Counted from the stretch's first letter, positions 1-6,775 are shown. The stretch: 7,203 nucleotides of DNA from Pseudonocardiales bacterium (GCA_030840415.1 JAVEEO010000542.1:1-7203); one strand, 5' to 3'. Translations and numbers: made by a program. Notes: generated by a model not told the origin, from the sequence alone.

Positions 1-1
1 C

Positions 2-958
2 AGCGCCGAATCCAGCGATCCTCAGAAGTTTGGTCGCGACCTTGTTGAAGAGATGCGGCGCAATCGCGTTCTCAGCGCTCATCTCCCTCAGTGGGAAGCC
101 GATTTTGGCGGCGAACTCAAGATCAACGTCGGCGTTGGGGGCTTGATCCTGGAGGGACACGCGGCTCGCCGGCGGGCTGAGGTCGAGCGGGACTTGTTTC
201 GTGCCTGCGCCGACGCTTGCCGCCAGATCAAGCCGTACCGACTGGTCTTCATCTTCGATGAGATCACCGCGCTGGCAGCTCGCTTGGGCCGGCTTGTGCC
301 GGGTGGGCCAGAAGAATTTCTCCGCTCGCTGCGGGTTCCGCGCCAAGAACTGTCCGGGATCGCGATGATCTTTGCCGGGTCCGTAGGGCTGCATCACGTC
401 TTGAGCGAACAGTCACCCGTGAACGATCTCGACCCGGTGACCGTCGGTCCGCTCGGCCACCCGGATGCGCTGTACCTTGCCCGCTGCCTGTTGAGAGGGG
501 CTGGCATCTCCCCAGCTGATGAATTGCCTGTCGCGCAGTCAATTGTCGAGCAAACCTGCGCCATCCCGTTCTACATCCACCGGCTCGTTCAAGACCTGAC
601 CGAACGAGGCGCAAGCAGACCGAGCGAAGCTGATGTGGTGGCGATGGTCGATGATGCGCTGCGTGATGACCGGTGGGAGATGCAGCATTACCGTGATCGG
701 ATACCCAGGTATTACGGCGACGATGCGGATCTGGTGAATTTCATGCTCGATGAGTATGCGGCTGCCGATCAACCACTCACCGTTGAGAATATCGTCGACC
801 GGCTCGCTGCGACCGAGTTGGCTCACCAAGCGCGCCGCCCGAGGGTACTGAGCCTGGTCGACCGCCTGGAGGATGATCACTACCTGGTGAGAGTGGCGGC
901 CGCTGATCGGTTCGCTACTTCGTTGCTGCGCCGAGCGTGGCTGGCGATGAAACGATGA
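2..958 (+). CDS. Archaeal-type AAA+ ATPase, 5'-truncated by the window edge
   Basis: The reading frame is open from base 2, so the gene begins before the window and the ATG at 53 is probably internal; 318 codons are visible. Walker A is not in view. Seen directly: a Walker B strand LVFIFDEITAL (Asp-Glu at 257-262), a sensor-1-like strand IAMIFAGSVGLHHVL around 359-403, and IPFYIHRLVQDL around 563-598. A helical/winged-helix-like C-terminus follows, with RVLSLVDRLEDDHYLVR near its end. The order DE, 'GSxGL', 'iPfYi', winged helix is what I know from the archaeal-type ATPase_2/AAA_16 group of the STAND-related AAA+ ATPases. ATP hydrolysis is therefore likely, but the biological role is unknown. 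It overlaps the next ATPase gene by 4 bases. Asp codons are 17 GAT to 8 GAC (counted from base 53), unlike purF (3 to 27), which suggests foreign origin. It could be a regulator, a defence NTPase or a partner subunit of the next protein. Confidence 0.85.
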   Translation, partial: SAESSDPQKFGRDLVEEMRRNRVLSAHLPQWEADFGGELKINVGVGGLILEGHAARRRAEVERDLFRACADACRQIKPYRLVFIFDEITALAARLGRLVPGGPEEFLRSLRVPRQELSGIAMIFAGSVGLHHVLSEQSPVNDLDPVTVGPLGHPDALYLARCLLRGAGISPADELPVAQSIVEQTCAIPFYIHRLVQDLTERGASRPSEADVVAMVDDALRDDRWEMQHYRDRIPRYYGDDADLVNFMLDEYAAADQPLTVENIVDRLAATELAHQARRPRVLSLVDRLEDDHYLVRVAAADRFATSLLRRAWLAMKR

Positions 959-3213
959 TCGCAGGCGGATCCTCACGTCCTGGGCGCCGTATCCGACCGT
1001 TCACGCCCTCGCAGGAACCGGCCGCGGATCTGTCAGATCGCACAGTCGGACGGGAGGAGATCCTCGACATCCTGGTTGATCGGCTGGTCAGTGCCGCGAC
1101 GTCTGGAAACCGTGCCCACAGCCTCCTGGTCGGGCCGCGTGGCTCGGGAAAGACCCATCTGCTCAATGTGGCCATTCATCGAGCGCAGCAGCGGCCGGAG
1201 GTCCGAGAGCGGCTGAGATTCGTTCGCTTCGACGAGGACGCAGTGGGCATCACCCGCTACTTCGACATCTTGCACGAGGTGTTGACCAGGCTCAGCGCTG
1301 GGCAATCCAGTGCCCGAAGGGCTGTGTTGCCGGCGAGTCCAGAAGCAGCCGTGGCCGACGCGTTGGATGGCAAGGTGCTGGTTCTGGTGATCGAAAACCT
1401 CGATCGGATATTTCGTGCGTTCGCCGAAGGCGGTCAGCAGGACCTTCGGTCCTGGGTGGAGAACTCGGGGCAGGTGATAGTGCTTGCGACGACACCCATG
1501 CTGTTCCCCGGCGTCAGCGATCGGGCGTTGCCGTGGTGGGGAAACTTCGGCATCTCGCATCTGGACGAACTCACCGTCGAACAGGGCCGTGAGTTGCTGA
1601 TCAGACTCGCCCGCAGCTCGGGTGACACCGCGCTGGCCGACTTCTTGGCGACCGACAAGGGGGAGGCTCGGCTGCGAGCGATCAATGCCCTGGCTGGCGG
1701 TTCGCCGCGGATCTGGATGATCTTGTCCGAGTGCCTGACCGTCGAATTACTCGATGAACTGGTGCCGGCAGTCGAGGCGCTGCTCGAAGGGTTGGTGCCG
1801 TACTACCAGCAGTTGCTGTGGGACCTGTCGCCGGTCGAGCAGCGACTCGTGCGTGAATTGGCCGACGGACCGCATCAGGCGGCGACGGTTGCCGAGCTTG
1901 CGAAGTCGGCTGGCATCGAACAACGGGTGGCCGCCTCGACCCTCGGACGTCTCGCTGACATTCGCTGGGTGCGGGCAGAAAAAGTGCCCGAGCTGGACAA
2001 GCGATCGACGTGGTACCGGCTGCGGGAACCGATGCTGCGCCATCACTTCCACTACCGCTCTGCCACCGATCAGCCGTTGCCGCTGATCGTGGAGATCCTG
2101 CGCGCCTGGTACGACCCGGACGAGCGGCGTGCTCAGCTCGCCCTCGCCGAGCCGGGTTCGGTCCTGGAACGGTTTGCTGCCGCATCGCTGTTCGGAGAAT
2201 CGAGCCGCTTCGGCAGAGGTTTTCTCCAACGCGACCTTGATGAGCTGCAGGCCGAGGCGCGGACCTGGGTACACGGCGAAGGCGCGCAATCGCGCACACC
2301 CGAGGCGGGCAGCCTGATCGATCTTGCGGTGACTGCAGCGCGGTTCGGTCCGGATAAGGCTGCCGATTCGATCCGTGTCCGCGACCTCGACACCAGCACC
2401 GGAGCAGTCGCCGACGAGATCACCCAGCATGCCAGCGACGCGGATTGCGCCGGCTCCGTCGAGGACCGCTTCGCGGAGTTGCTTCGAGTCGCCGCCGCTG
2501 CCACTACCGGCCGCACCCAGCAGGTTCTCGAGCTCGAGCTGGCGAGCTGGGGCGCCGGCGCCCCTGCCCAAGCGGCCGTTCAGTTGGCGGACCTGACAGC
2601 CCGGCTGGGCCAGGACGACCCGCTGGCCCTTGACACACGTCTGCGGCAAGCCTGGTTCACCGCGTGGGCGGGTGATCCGCCGTCGGCGCGGGAGCAGTCG
2701 CAAGCATTGGTGGCCGATTGCGCACGACTGTTCGGGCCAGACGATCCCGACACCTTGAAGGCACGATTCCAGTTGGCTGCCTTCACCAGCCTGGCGGGCG
2801 ATGCGCTGGCTGCGAGAGGACAGTTCGTGGACCTGGCGGCTGATATCGCCCGGGTATACGTAACAGTGAATGTGGTTCACGCGAGTATCGAATTACAGCT
2901 TGCTTTCGTCGCCTACCAACTGGGAGAGCCGGTGCGTGGCATCAACCATGCTCGTGCCGTGCTCGATATGCCCGTCCTGCATGACACAAGGTTGCGAACG
3001 TTGACCACTTCGGTGATCCGGCTCGGAATCCAGCGCTTGCTGTCCGGCGAGTCAACTCAACCATCCGAGGCCGACGATCCCGAATCCCAGTTGGCTGCAA
3101 CGCTCCAAGCCGCGGTGGCTGGATCGGCTGAGGCAAAGGTGCGACTGCCGTCGGAGTTGGTCGAGATCGTCGAGAGTCTTCGAGCGTCGCCGGAGAAGAT
3201 CGGGTCGCGCTGA
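955..3213 (+). CDS. STAND-like ATPase with winged helix and C-terminal TPR-like repeats
   Basis: A 752-residue protein if it starts at the ATG of the ATGA overlap with the upstream stop; an in-frame GTG at 937 would add six residues. I prefer 955 because of the coupled overlap, as neither start has a clear ribosome binding site. Visible parts, numbered from M955: Walker A GPRGSGKT (60-67); Walker B-like strand VLVLVIENLDRIF (141-153), with Glu-Asn-Leu-Asp in place of the usual Asp-Glu/Asp-Asp; sensor-1-like strand VIVLATTPMLF (174-184); winged helix about 283-369 ending WYRLREPMLRHHFHYR, which resembles the C-terminal element of archaeal-type ATPases. About 534-674 is helical, with two TPR-like units marked GQDDPLALDTRL and GPDDPDTLKARF, 42 residues apart. 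No signal peptide or membrane segment is seen, so it is probably cytoplasmic. Family knowledge suggests an ATP-driven switch with TPRs for ligand or partner sensing. Its coupling to another ATPase suggests a joint complex (inference). The specific function is not recognised. Confidence 0.88.
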   Translation: MIAGGSSRPGRRIRPFTPSQEPAADLSDRTVGREEILDILVDRLVSAATSGNRAHSLLVGPRGSGKTHLLNVAIHRAQQRPEVRERLRFVRFDEDAVGITRYFDILHEVLTRLSAGQSSARRAVLPASPEAAVADALDGKVLVLVIENLDRIFRAFAEGGQQDLRSWVENSGQVIVLATTPMLFPGVSDRALPWWGNFGISHLDELTVEQGRELLIRLARSSGDTALADFLATDKGEARLRAINALAGGSPRIWMILSECLTVELLDELVPAVEALLEGLVPYYQQLLWDLSPVEQRLVRELADGPHQAATVAELAKSAGIEQRVAASTLGRLADIRWVRAEKVPELDKRSTWYRLREPMLRHHFHYRSATDQPLPLIVEILRAWYDPDERRAQLALAEPGSVLERFAAASLFGESSRFGRGFLQRDLDELQAEARTWVHGEGAQSRTPEAGSLIDLAVTAARFGPDKAADSIRVRDLDTSTGAVADEITQHASDADCAGSVEDRFAELLRVAAAATTGRTQQVLELELASWGAGAPAQAAVQLADLTARLGQDDPLALDTRLRQAWFTAWAGDPPSAREQSQALVADCARLFGPDDPDTLKARFQLAAFTSLAGDALAARGQFVDLAADIARVYVTVNVVHASIELQLAFVAYQLGEPVRGINHARAVLDMPVLHDTRLRTLTTSVIRLGIQRLLSGESTQPSEADDPESQLAATLQAAVAGSAEAKVRLPSELVEIVESLRASPEKIGSR

Positions 3214-3215
3214 TG

Positions 3216-3230
3216 CCGCCCTTCCGGCGG
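3216..3230 (+). terminator. Short GC hairpin after the ATPase pair
   Basis: CCGCC and GGCGG pair around a 5-base loop (CTTCC) starting two bases after the stop codon of the large ATPase gene. No T-tract follows. It may be a weak or Rho-assisted terminator, or only a chance GC stem; the stem is just 5 bp plus wobble pairs. Confidence 0.3.
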
Positions 3231-3242
3231 TGGCAAGATCCG

Positions 3243-3260
3243 TAGGGTGAGAAGCGAGGG
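3243..3260 (+). promoter_or_regulatory. Possible -10 element and ribosome binding site of the MOSC gene
   Basis: TAGGGT (3243-3248) fits the actinobacterial TANNNT -10 pattern. GAGGG (3256-3260) lies seven bases before the GTG at 3268. Together they would give a very short leader and favour a start at 3268 over the in-frame GTG at 3247. No convincing -35 is visible. Confidence 0.3.
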
Positions 3261-3267
3261 TCCGTCG

Positions 3268-3798
3268 GTGGTGTCGGTCAACCTGCAGGCCAGGCACCGG
3301 TTCAGCAAGACGCCCGCCGAGCGGATCACCCTGCTCGCCGGCCTCGGCGTGGAAGGTGACGCGCACGCCGGCACCACCGTCAAGCACCGCAGCCGGGCCC
3401 GCTGGAACCCGTCGCTGCCGAACCTGCGCCAGGTACACCTGCTGCCCGCCGAACTGTTCGACGAGCTGGCTGCCCACGGCTTCGAGATCGCGCCCGGCGA
3501 CCTCGGCGAGAACGTCACCACCCGGGGCATCGACCTGCTCGGCCTGCCCACCGGCACCCGGCTCAGCCTCGGGGAGACGGCCGAGATCGAGGTCACCGGC
3601 CTGCGCAACCCCTGCGTCCAGATCGATCGGTTCCGGCCCGGGCTGCTTAAGCAGGTGATCGACAAGGACGAGCATGGCAACCTGATCCGCAGGGCCGGCA
3701 TCATGGCCGTGGTGCTGCACGGCGGCCCGGTGTCGCCGGCTGATCCGATCACGATCCGGCTACCCGCCGAACCGCACCGGGCGCTCGAGCCGGTCTAG
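3268..3798 (+). CDS. MOSC domain-containing protein
   Basis: A compact single-domain protein of 176 residues. MOSC domains, related to the C-terminus of molybdenum cofactor sulfurases, carry a conserved cysteine and are linked to sulfur transfer or to molybdenum cofactor-dependent reduction; stand-alone members like this mostly have no assigned substrate. Seen here: GLGVEGDAHAG (25-35), a TVKHRSR stretch, the GDLGENVTTRGIDLL block (77-91), TGLRNPCVQIDRF with the conserved Cys116, and a closing IMAVVLHGG strand. These are the family's hallmark blocks in the right order, and the length is normal. I chose the GTG at 3268 because GAGGG precedes it by seven bases; GTG codons at 3247 and 3271 are alternatives. 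Base and codon use match the purine genes, not the ATPase genes, so the native chromosome seems to resume here. No functional link to purF is evident; it probably has its own promoter and terminator. Confidence 0.93.
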   Translation: MVSVNLQARHRFSKTPAERITLLAGLGVEGDAHAGTTVKHRSRARWNPSLPNLRQVHLLPAELFDELAAHGFEIAPGDLGENVTTRGIDLLGLPTGTRLSLGETAEIEVTGLRNPCVQIDRFRPGLLKQVIDKDEHGNLIRRAGIMAVVLHGGPVSPADPITIRLPAEPHRALEPV

Positions 3799-3805
3799 AA
3801 CGGCT

Positions 3806-3825
3806 CGCCCGGCGTTGCCGGGGCG
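3806..3825 (+). terminator. Terminator-like hairpin between the MOSC gene and purF
   Basis: CCCGGC (3808-3813) and GCCGGG (3817-3822) pair perfectly around a GTT loop. Two more pairs (C3806-G3825, G3807-C3824) form if G3823 is bulged. It starts eight bases after the MOSC stop codon. There is no T-run, which is common for high-G+C actinobacterial terminators. Confidence 0.45.
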
Positions 3826-3837
3826 TTCGGTGCGCGA

Positions 3838-3848
3838 CCACCCGGTGG
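3838..3848. repeat. 11-base palindrome CCACC-C-GGTGG in the purF promoter
   Basis: A perfect inverted repeat with a single central C, ending eight bases upstream of the proposed purF -10 element. It would lie between or over the promoter elements, where an operator would sit. In sequence this G+C-rich, an 11-base palindrome may be chance. Confidence 0.25.
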
Positions 3849-3856
3849 CGACCCCC

Positions 3857-3868
3857 TAGACTGGGCCC
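3857..3868 (+). promoter_or_regulatory. -10 element of a leaderless purF transcript
   Basis: TAGACT (3857-3862) matches the TANNNT -10 pattern and is followed by only six bases before the purF GTG at 3869. That spacing puts the transcription start on or next to the start codon. No Shine-Dalgarno sequence precedes the GTG, which agrees with leaderless initiation. The -35 region is poor: GCGACC (3834-3839) at 17-base spacing is a weak match. Confidence 0.55.
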
Positions 3869-5419
3869 GTGGCGCGCGGAGACGGCAAGCTGACCCATGA
3901 GCTCGATCCTCACGACCAGGGCCCGCAGGACCAGTGCGGCGTCTTCGGTGTCTGGGCCCCCGGCGACGAGGTGGCCAAGCTGGCCTACTTCGGGATGTAC
4001 GCCCTGCAGCACCGGGGCCAGGAGGCCGCCGGCATCGCGGTGAGCGACGGCTCCTCGATCCTGGTCTACAAGGATCTCGGCCTGGTCTCCCAGGTGTTCG
4101 ACGAGGCCACCCTGGCGACGCTCAAGGGGCACATCGCCCTCGGCCACACCCGCTACTCCACCACCGGCTCGTCCACCTGGGAGAACGCCCAGCCGGTGTT
4201 CCGCACCACCAAGGCCGGAACCGGCATCGCGCTGGCGCACAACGGCAACCTGGTCAACACCGCCGAGCTGCACGAGGCCGCCAGCGGCAACGGCGGCCGG
4301 GACCGGGGCTCGCTGACCGCCAGCACCGACTCGGACCTGATGACCGAGCTGCTCGCCGCCCACCCCGACGTCTCGGTGGAGGAGGCCGCGATGCGGGTGC
4401 TGCCCACCATCAGGGGCGCCTTCTCGCTGGTGTTCATGGACGAGCACACCCTCTACGCCGCCCGCGACCCGCAGGGCGTCCGGCCGCTGTCGCTCGGCCG
4501 GCTCGATCGGGGCTGGGTGGTCGCCAGCGAGTCCGCCGCGCTGGACATCGTCGGGGCCTCCTTCGTCCGCGAGATCGAGCCGGGCGAGCTGGTCGCGATC
4601 GACGAGGACGGCCTGCGCTCGCAGCGCTTCGCCAACCCTGACCCCAAGGGCTGTGTCTTCGAGTACGTCTACCTGGCCCGGCCGGACACCACCATCGCCG
4701 GCCGCTCGGTGCATTCCACCCGCCTGGAGATCGGCCGCCGGCTGGCCAAGGAGCACCCGGTCGAGGCCGACCTGGTGATGCCGACACCGGAGTCCGGCAC
4801 GCCGGCCGCGATCGGCTACGCCGAGGCGTCCGGCATCCCGTACGGGATGGGCTTGGTCAAGAACGCCTACGTCGGCCGGACCTTCATCCAGCCGTCCCAG
4901 ACCATCCGGCAGCTCGGCATCCGGCTCAAGCTCAACCCGCTGCGCGACGTCATCCGCGGCAAGCGGTTGGTGGTGGTCGACGACTCGATCGTGCGGGGCA
5001 ACACCCAGCGCGCGGTGGTCCGGATGCTGCGCGAGGCCGGCGCGGTCGAGGTGCACGTCCGGATCGCCTCGCCGCCGATCGAGTGGCCCTGCTTCTACGG
5101 CATCGACTTCGCGACCCGGGCCGAGCTGATCGCCAGCGCGCTGGACGTCAACGGCATCCGTGCCTCGCTCGGCGCGGACTCGCTGGGCTACCTGTCCCTG
5201 GACAGCCTGATCGCGGCCAGCGAGCAGCCCAAGACCCGGTTGTGCCGGGCCTGCTTCGACGGCAACTACCCGATCCCGCTGCCGCGGGTGGTCGGCAAGC
5301 ACGTGCTGGAGGGGATCGGCCGGGCGGTGAACGGCCCGGCGGTCCCGGAGCCGGCCCTGCTCGGCCGGGAACCGGAGCGGGCCGAGGGCTACGGCGCCGA
5401 CGCGCTGCGCAGACCGTGA
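3869..5419 (+). CDS. purF: Amidophosphoribosyltransferase
   Basis: Catalyses the committed first step of de novo purine synthesis: PRPP and glutamine give 5-phosphoribosylamine, glutamate and pyrophosphate, in the cytoplasm. The protein has 516 residues, close to the usual length. Cys23 in DQCGVFGVWAP is the glutaminase nucleophile expected after removal of a 22-residue propeptide. The class II glutamine amidotransferase domain runs to about residue 250, with YALQHRGQE, GHTRYSTTG and AHNGNLVN. The phosphoribosyltransferase domain has the PRPP loop VVVDDSIVRGNT (368-379). Cys262, Cys408, Cys459 and Cys462 lie in GCVFEYVYLARPD, PPIEWPCFYGID and LCRACFDGNYP, the pattern of the Bacillus-type [4Fe-4S] enzymes, so a cluster is likely (inference). 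The GTG start follows from N-terminal similarity to actinobacterial PurF (ARGDGKL...) and from a -10 element six bases upstream. The stop overlaps the purM start by four bases, implying coupled translation. Confidence 0.98.
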   Translation: MARGDGKLTHELDPHDQGPQDQCGVFGVWAPGDEVAKLAYFGMYALQHRGQEAAGIAVSDGSSILVYKDLGLVSQVFDEATLATLKGHIALGHTRYSTTGSSTWENAQPVFRTTKAGTGIALAHNGNLVNTAELHEAASGNGGRDRGSLTASTDSDLMTELLAAHPDVSVEEAAMRVLPTIRGAFSLVFMDEHTLYAARDPQGVRPLSLGRLDRGWVVASESAALDIVGASFVREIEPGELVAIDEDGLRSQRFANPDPKGCVFEYVYLARPDTTIAGRSVHSTRLEIGRRLAKEHPVEADLVMPTPESGTPAAIGYAEASGIPYGMGLVKNAYVGRTFIQPSQTIRQLGIRLKLNPLRDVIRGKRLVVVDDSIVRGNTQRAVVRMLREAGAVEVHVRIASPPIEWPCFYGIDFATRAELIASALDVNGIRASLGADSLGYLSLDSLIAASEQPKTRLCRACFDGNYPIPLPRVVGKHVLEGIGRAVNGPAVPEPALLGREPERAEGYGADALRRP

Positions 5420-6504
5420 CCCCACCGGTGTCCTACGCCGGCGCCGGGGTCGACATCGAGGCCGGCGACCGGGCGGTCGAGCTGATGAAGGCCTCGGTGC
5501 GGCGCACCACGCGCCCCGGCGTGCTGGGCGGGCTCGGCGGCTTCGCCGGGCTGTTCGAGCTGGACCTGGCGCGCTACCCGCGGCCGGTGCTGGCGACCTC
5601 GACCGACGGGGTGGGCACCAAGCTGGTGCTCGCCCAGCAGTTGGACCGGCACGACACCATCGGCATCGACCTGGTGGCGATGGTGATCGACGACCTGGTC
5701 GTGGTGGGCGCCGAACCGCTGTTCATGACCGACTACATCGCCACCGGCAAGGTGGTGCCGGAGCGGATCGCCCAGATCGTGGCCGGCATCGCCGAGGGCT
5801 GCGTCCAGGCCGGCTGCGCGCTGGTGGGCGGTGAGACCGCCGAGCACCCGGGCGTGATGGCTCCTGACGACTACGACATCGCCGGGGCCGGCACCGGCGT
5901 GGTCAATGCCGACGCGGTGCTGGGCGCCGAACGGGTGCAAGCCGGTGACGTGCTGCTGGCGCTCGGGTCGTCCGGCGTGCACTCCAACGGCTACTCCCTG
6001 GTCCGGCAGGTGCTGGCCACCGCCGGGCTGGAACTGGCCGACACGCCCGCCGAACTCGGTGGCCGGACGCTCGGCGAGGAGCTGCTGACCCCCACCCGGA
6101 TCTATGCCCAGGACTGCCTGCGACTGATCGCCGACGGCGGAGTGCGGCAGGTGCACGCGTTCTCCCACATCACCGGCGGCGGGCTGGCGGGCAACCTGGA
6201 GCGGGTGCTGCCGCCCGGGCTGGCCGCTCGGGTCGATCGCGCCACCTGGTCGCCGCTGCCGATCTTCGGACTGCTCGCCCGGGCCGGCGGCATCGACCGT
6301 CCCGAGCTGGAGGCCGCCTTCAACCTCGGGGTGGGCATGGTGGCAGTGGTCTCGGCCGGCTACGCCGATACGGCGCTGGAGTTGCTGGCCGCCGGTGGGC
6401 TGACCGCCTGGCGGCTCGGCGAGGTCGAGCCCGACGACGCAGCCAGCAGCCGCGCCACCGGGCGGGTACTGATGGATGGGAGCCACCCGGCCGAGCGGTC
6501 CTAG
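5416..6504 (+). CDS. purM: Phosphoribosylformylglycinamidine cyclo-ligase (AIR synthetase)
   Basis: ATP-dependent ring closure of formylglycinamidine ribonucleotide to aminoimidazole ribonucleotide, a mid-pathway step of purine synthesis in the cytoplasm; the enzyme is normally a homodimer. The protein has 362 residues, close to the usual length of about 350. Visible family blocks: STDGVGTKL (62-70, nucleotide and phosphate contacts), IDDLVVVGAEPLF (91-103), ALVGGETAEHPG (135-146), SSGVHSNGYSLVR (185-197), the glycine-rich HITGGGLAGNLERVLP (251-266) and FNLGVGMVAVV (302-312). The start is the GTG of GTGA, overlapping the purF stop. The protein then begins MTPPVSYAGAGVDIEAGD, the expected N-terminus; the same frame is open further upstream, but that part lies inside purF and is not coding. 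Translation probably depends on ribosomes finishing purF. A terminator-like hairpin lies 28 bases after the stop. Confidence 0.98.
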   Translation: MTPPVSYAGAGVDIEAGDRAVELMKASVRRTTRPGVLGGLGGFAGLFELDLARYPRPVLATSTDGVGTKLVLAQQLDRHDTIGIDLVAMVIDDLVVVGAEPLFMTDYIATGKVVPERIAQIVAGIAEGCVQAGCALVGGETAEHPGVMAPDDYDIAGAGTGVVNADAVLGAERVQAGDVLLALGSSGVHSNGYSLVRQVLATAGLELADTPAELGGRTLGEELLTPTRIYAQDCLRLIADGGVRQVHAFSHITGGGLAGNLERVLPPGLAARVDRATWSPLPIFGLLARAGGIDRPELEAAFNLGVGMVAVVSAGYADTALELLAAGGLTAWRLGEVEPDDAASSRATGRVLMDGSHPAERS

Positions 6505-6532
6505 TACCCGCGGGCAAGGCGACACCACCTAG

Positions 6533-6557
6533 CGGTACCTCGAGCGACCGAGGACCG
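6533..6557. terminator. Hairpin between convergent purM and DUF3073 genes
   Basis: CGGT-(A)-CCTCG pairs with CGAGG-ACCG around the loop AGCGAC, giving nine base pairs with one bulged A (6537). It sits in a 67-base convergent gap and could stop transcription from both sides. No T-run is present on either strand. Confidence 0.5.
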
Positions 6558-6584
6558 TCCGCCGGCGAGGGCTAGCGGGGACGG
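6555..6584. repeat. Second inverted repeat CCGTCC...GGACGG
   Basis: CCGTCC (6555-6560) is the exact reverse complement of GGACGG (6579-6584), which lies inside the last codons of the DUF3073 gene. It overlaps the 3' side of the preceding hairpin, so the two stems exclude each other. The 18-base loop makes it weaker. Confidence 0.25.
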
Positions 6585-6775
6585 CTCACCCAGCTCTGCT
6601 CGTCCTCGAGATCGTCGTCGGCGTACGGATCGCCGTCCGAACCGGTCTCGGAGTAACCGGGTTCGGACGGATGTCCGAGTTCCCGCTGGAGTGCAGTGAA
6701 ATCGGTGCTCTGGGAGTTGTACTTCAGCTCCCGTGCCACCTTCTGCTGCTTTGCCTTAGCACGGCCGCGCCCCAT
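6572..6775 (-). CDS. DUF3073 family small protein
   Basis: A 67-residue protein of the actinobacterial DUF3073 family, of unknown function. The signature is the N-terminus MGRGRAKAKQQKVARELKY followed by a 'TDFTALQRELG' block. The first 13 residues are strongly basic (Arg, Lys). The C-terminal part is acidic (GDPYADDDLEDEQSW), so charge is sharply split along the chain. No membrane segment, signal peptide or catalytic motif is seen; it is presumably cytoplasmic. Length is normal for the family. The start is well supported by AGGGGG seven bases upstream on the - strand. Placement directly after purM in convergent orientation is a recurrent actinobacterial arrangement and supports the identification. 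The basic N-terminus might bind nucleic acid or the ribosome, but this is only a guess. Confidence 0.92.
   Translation of the reverse strand: MGRGRAKAKQQKVARELKYNSQSTDFTALQRELGHPSEPGYSETGSDGDPYADDDLEDEQSWVSRPR

Noticed and set aside
1747..2880. 377-codon open frame on the - strand within the large ATPase gene
   Set aside because: Antisense shadow; the + strand frame carries the Walker motifs, winged helix and TPR-like units.
5083..5415. Upstream extension of the purM frame
   Set aside because: It lies wholly within purF, and PurM similarity begins only after the GTG at 5416.
3749..5425. 558-codon open frame on the - strand across purF
   Set aside because: It is a mirror of purF caused by high G+C third positions. 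It shows low-complexity Arg/Gly/Val/Gln composition and no family motif, while purF on the other strand is certain.
5389..6528. 379-codon open frame on the - strand across purM
   Set aside because: Antisense shadow of purM with repetitive His/Gln/Gly/Val composition and no recognisable domain.
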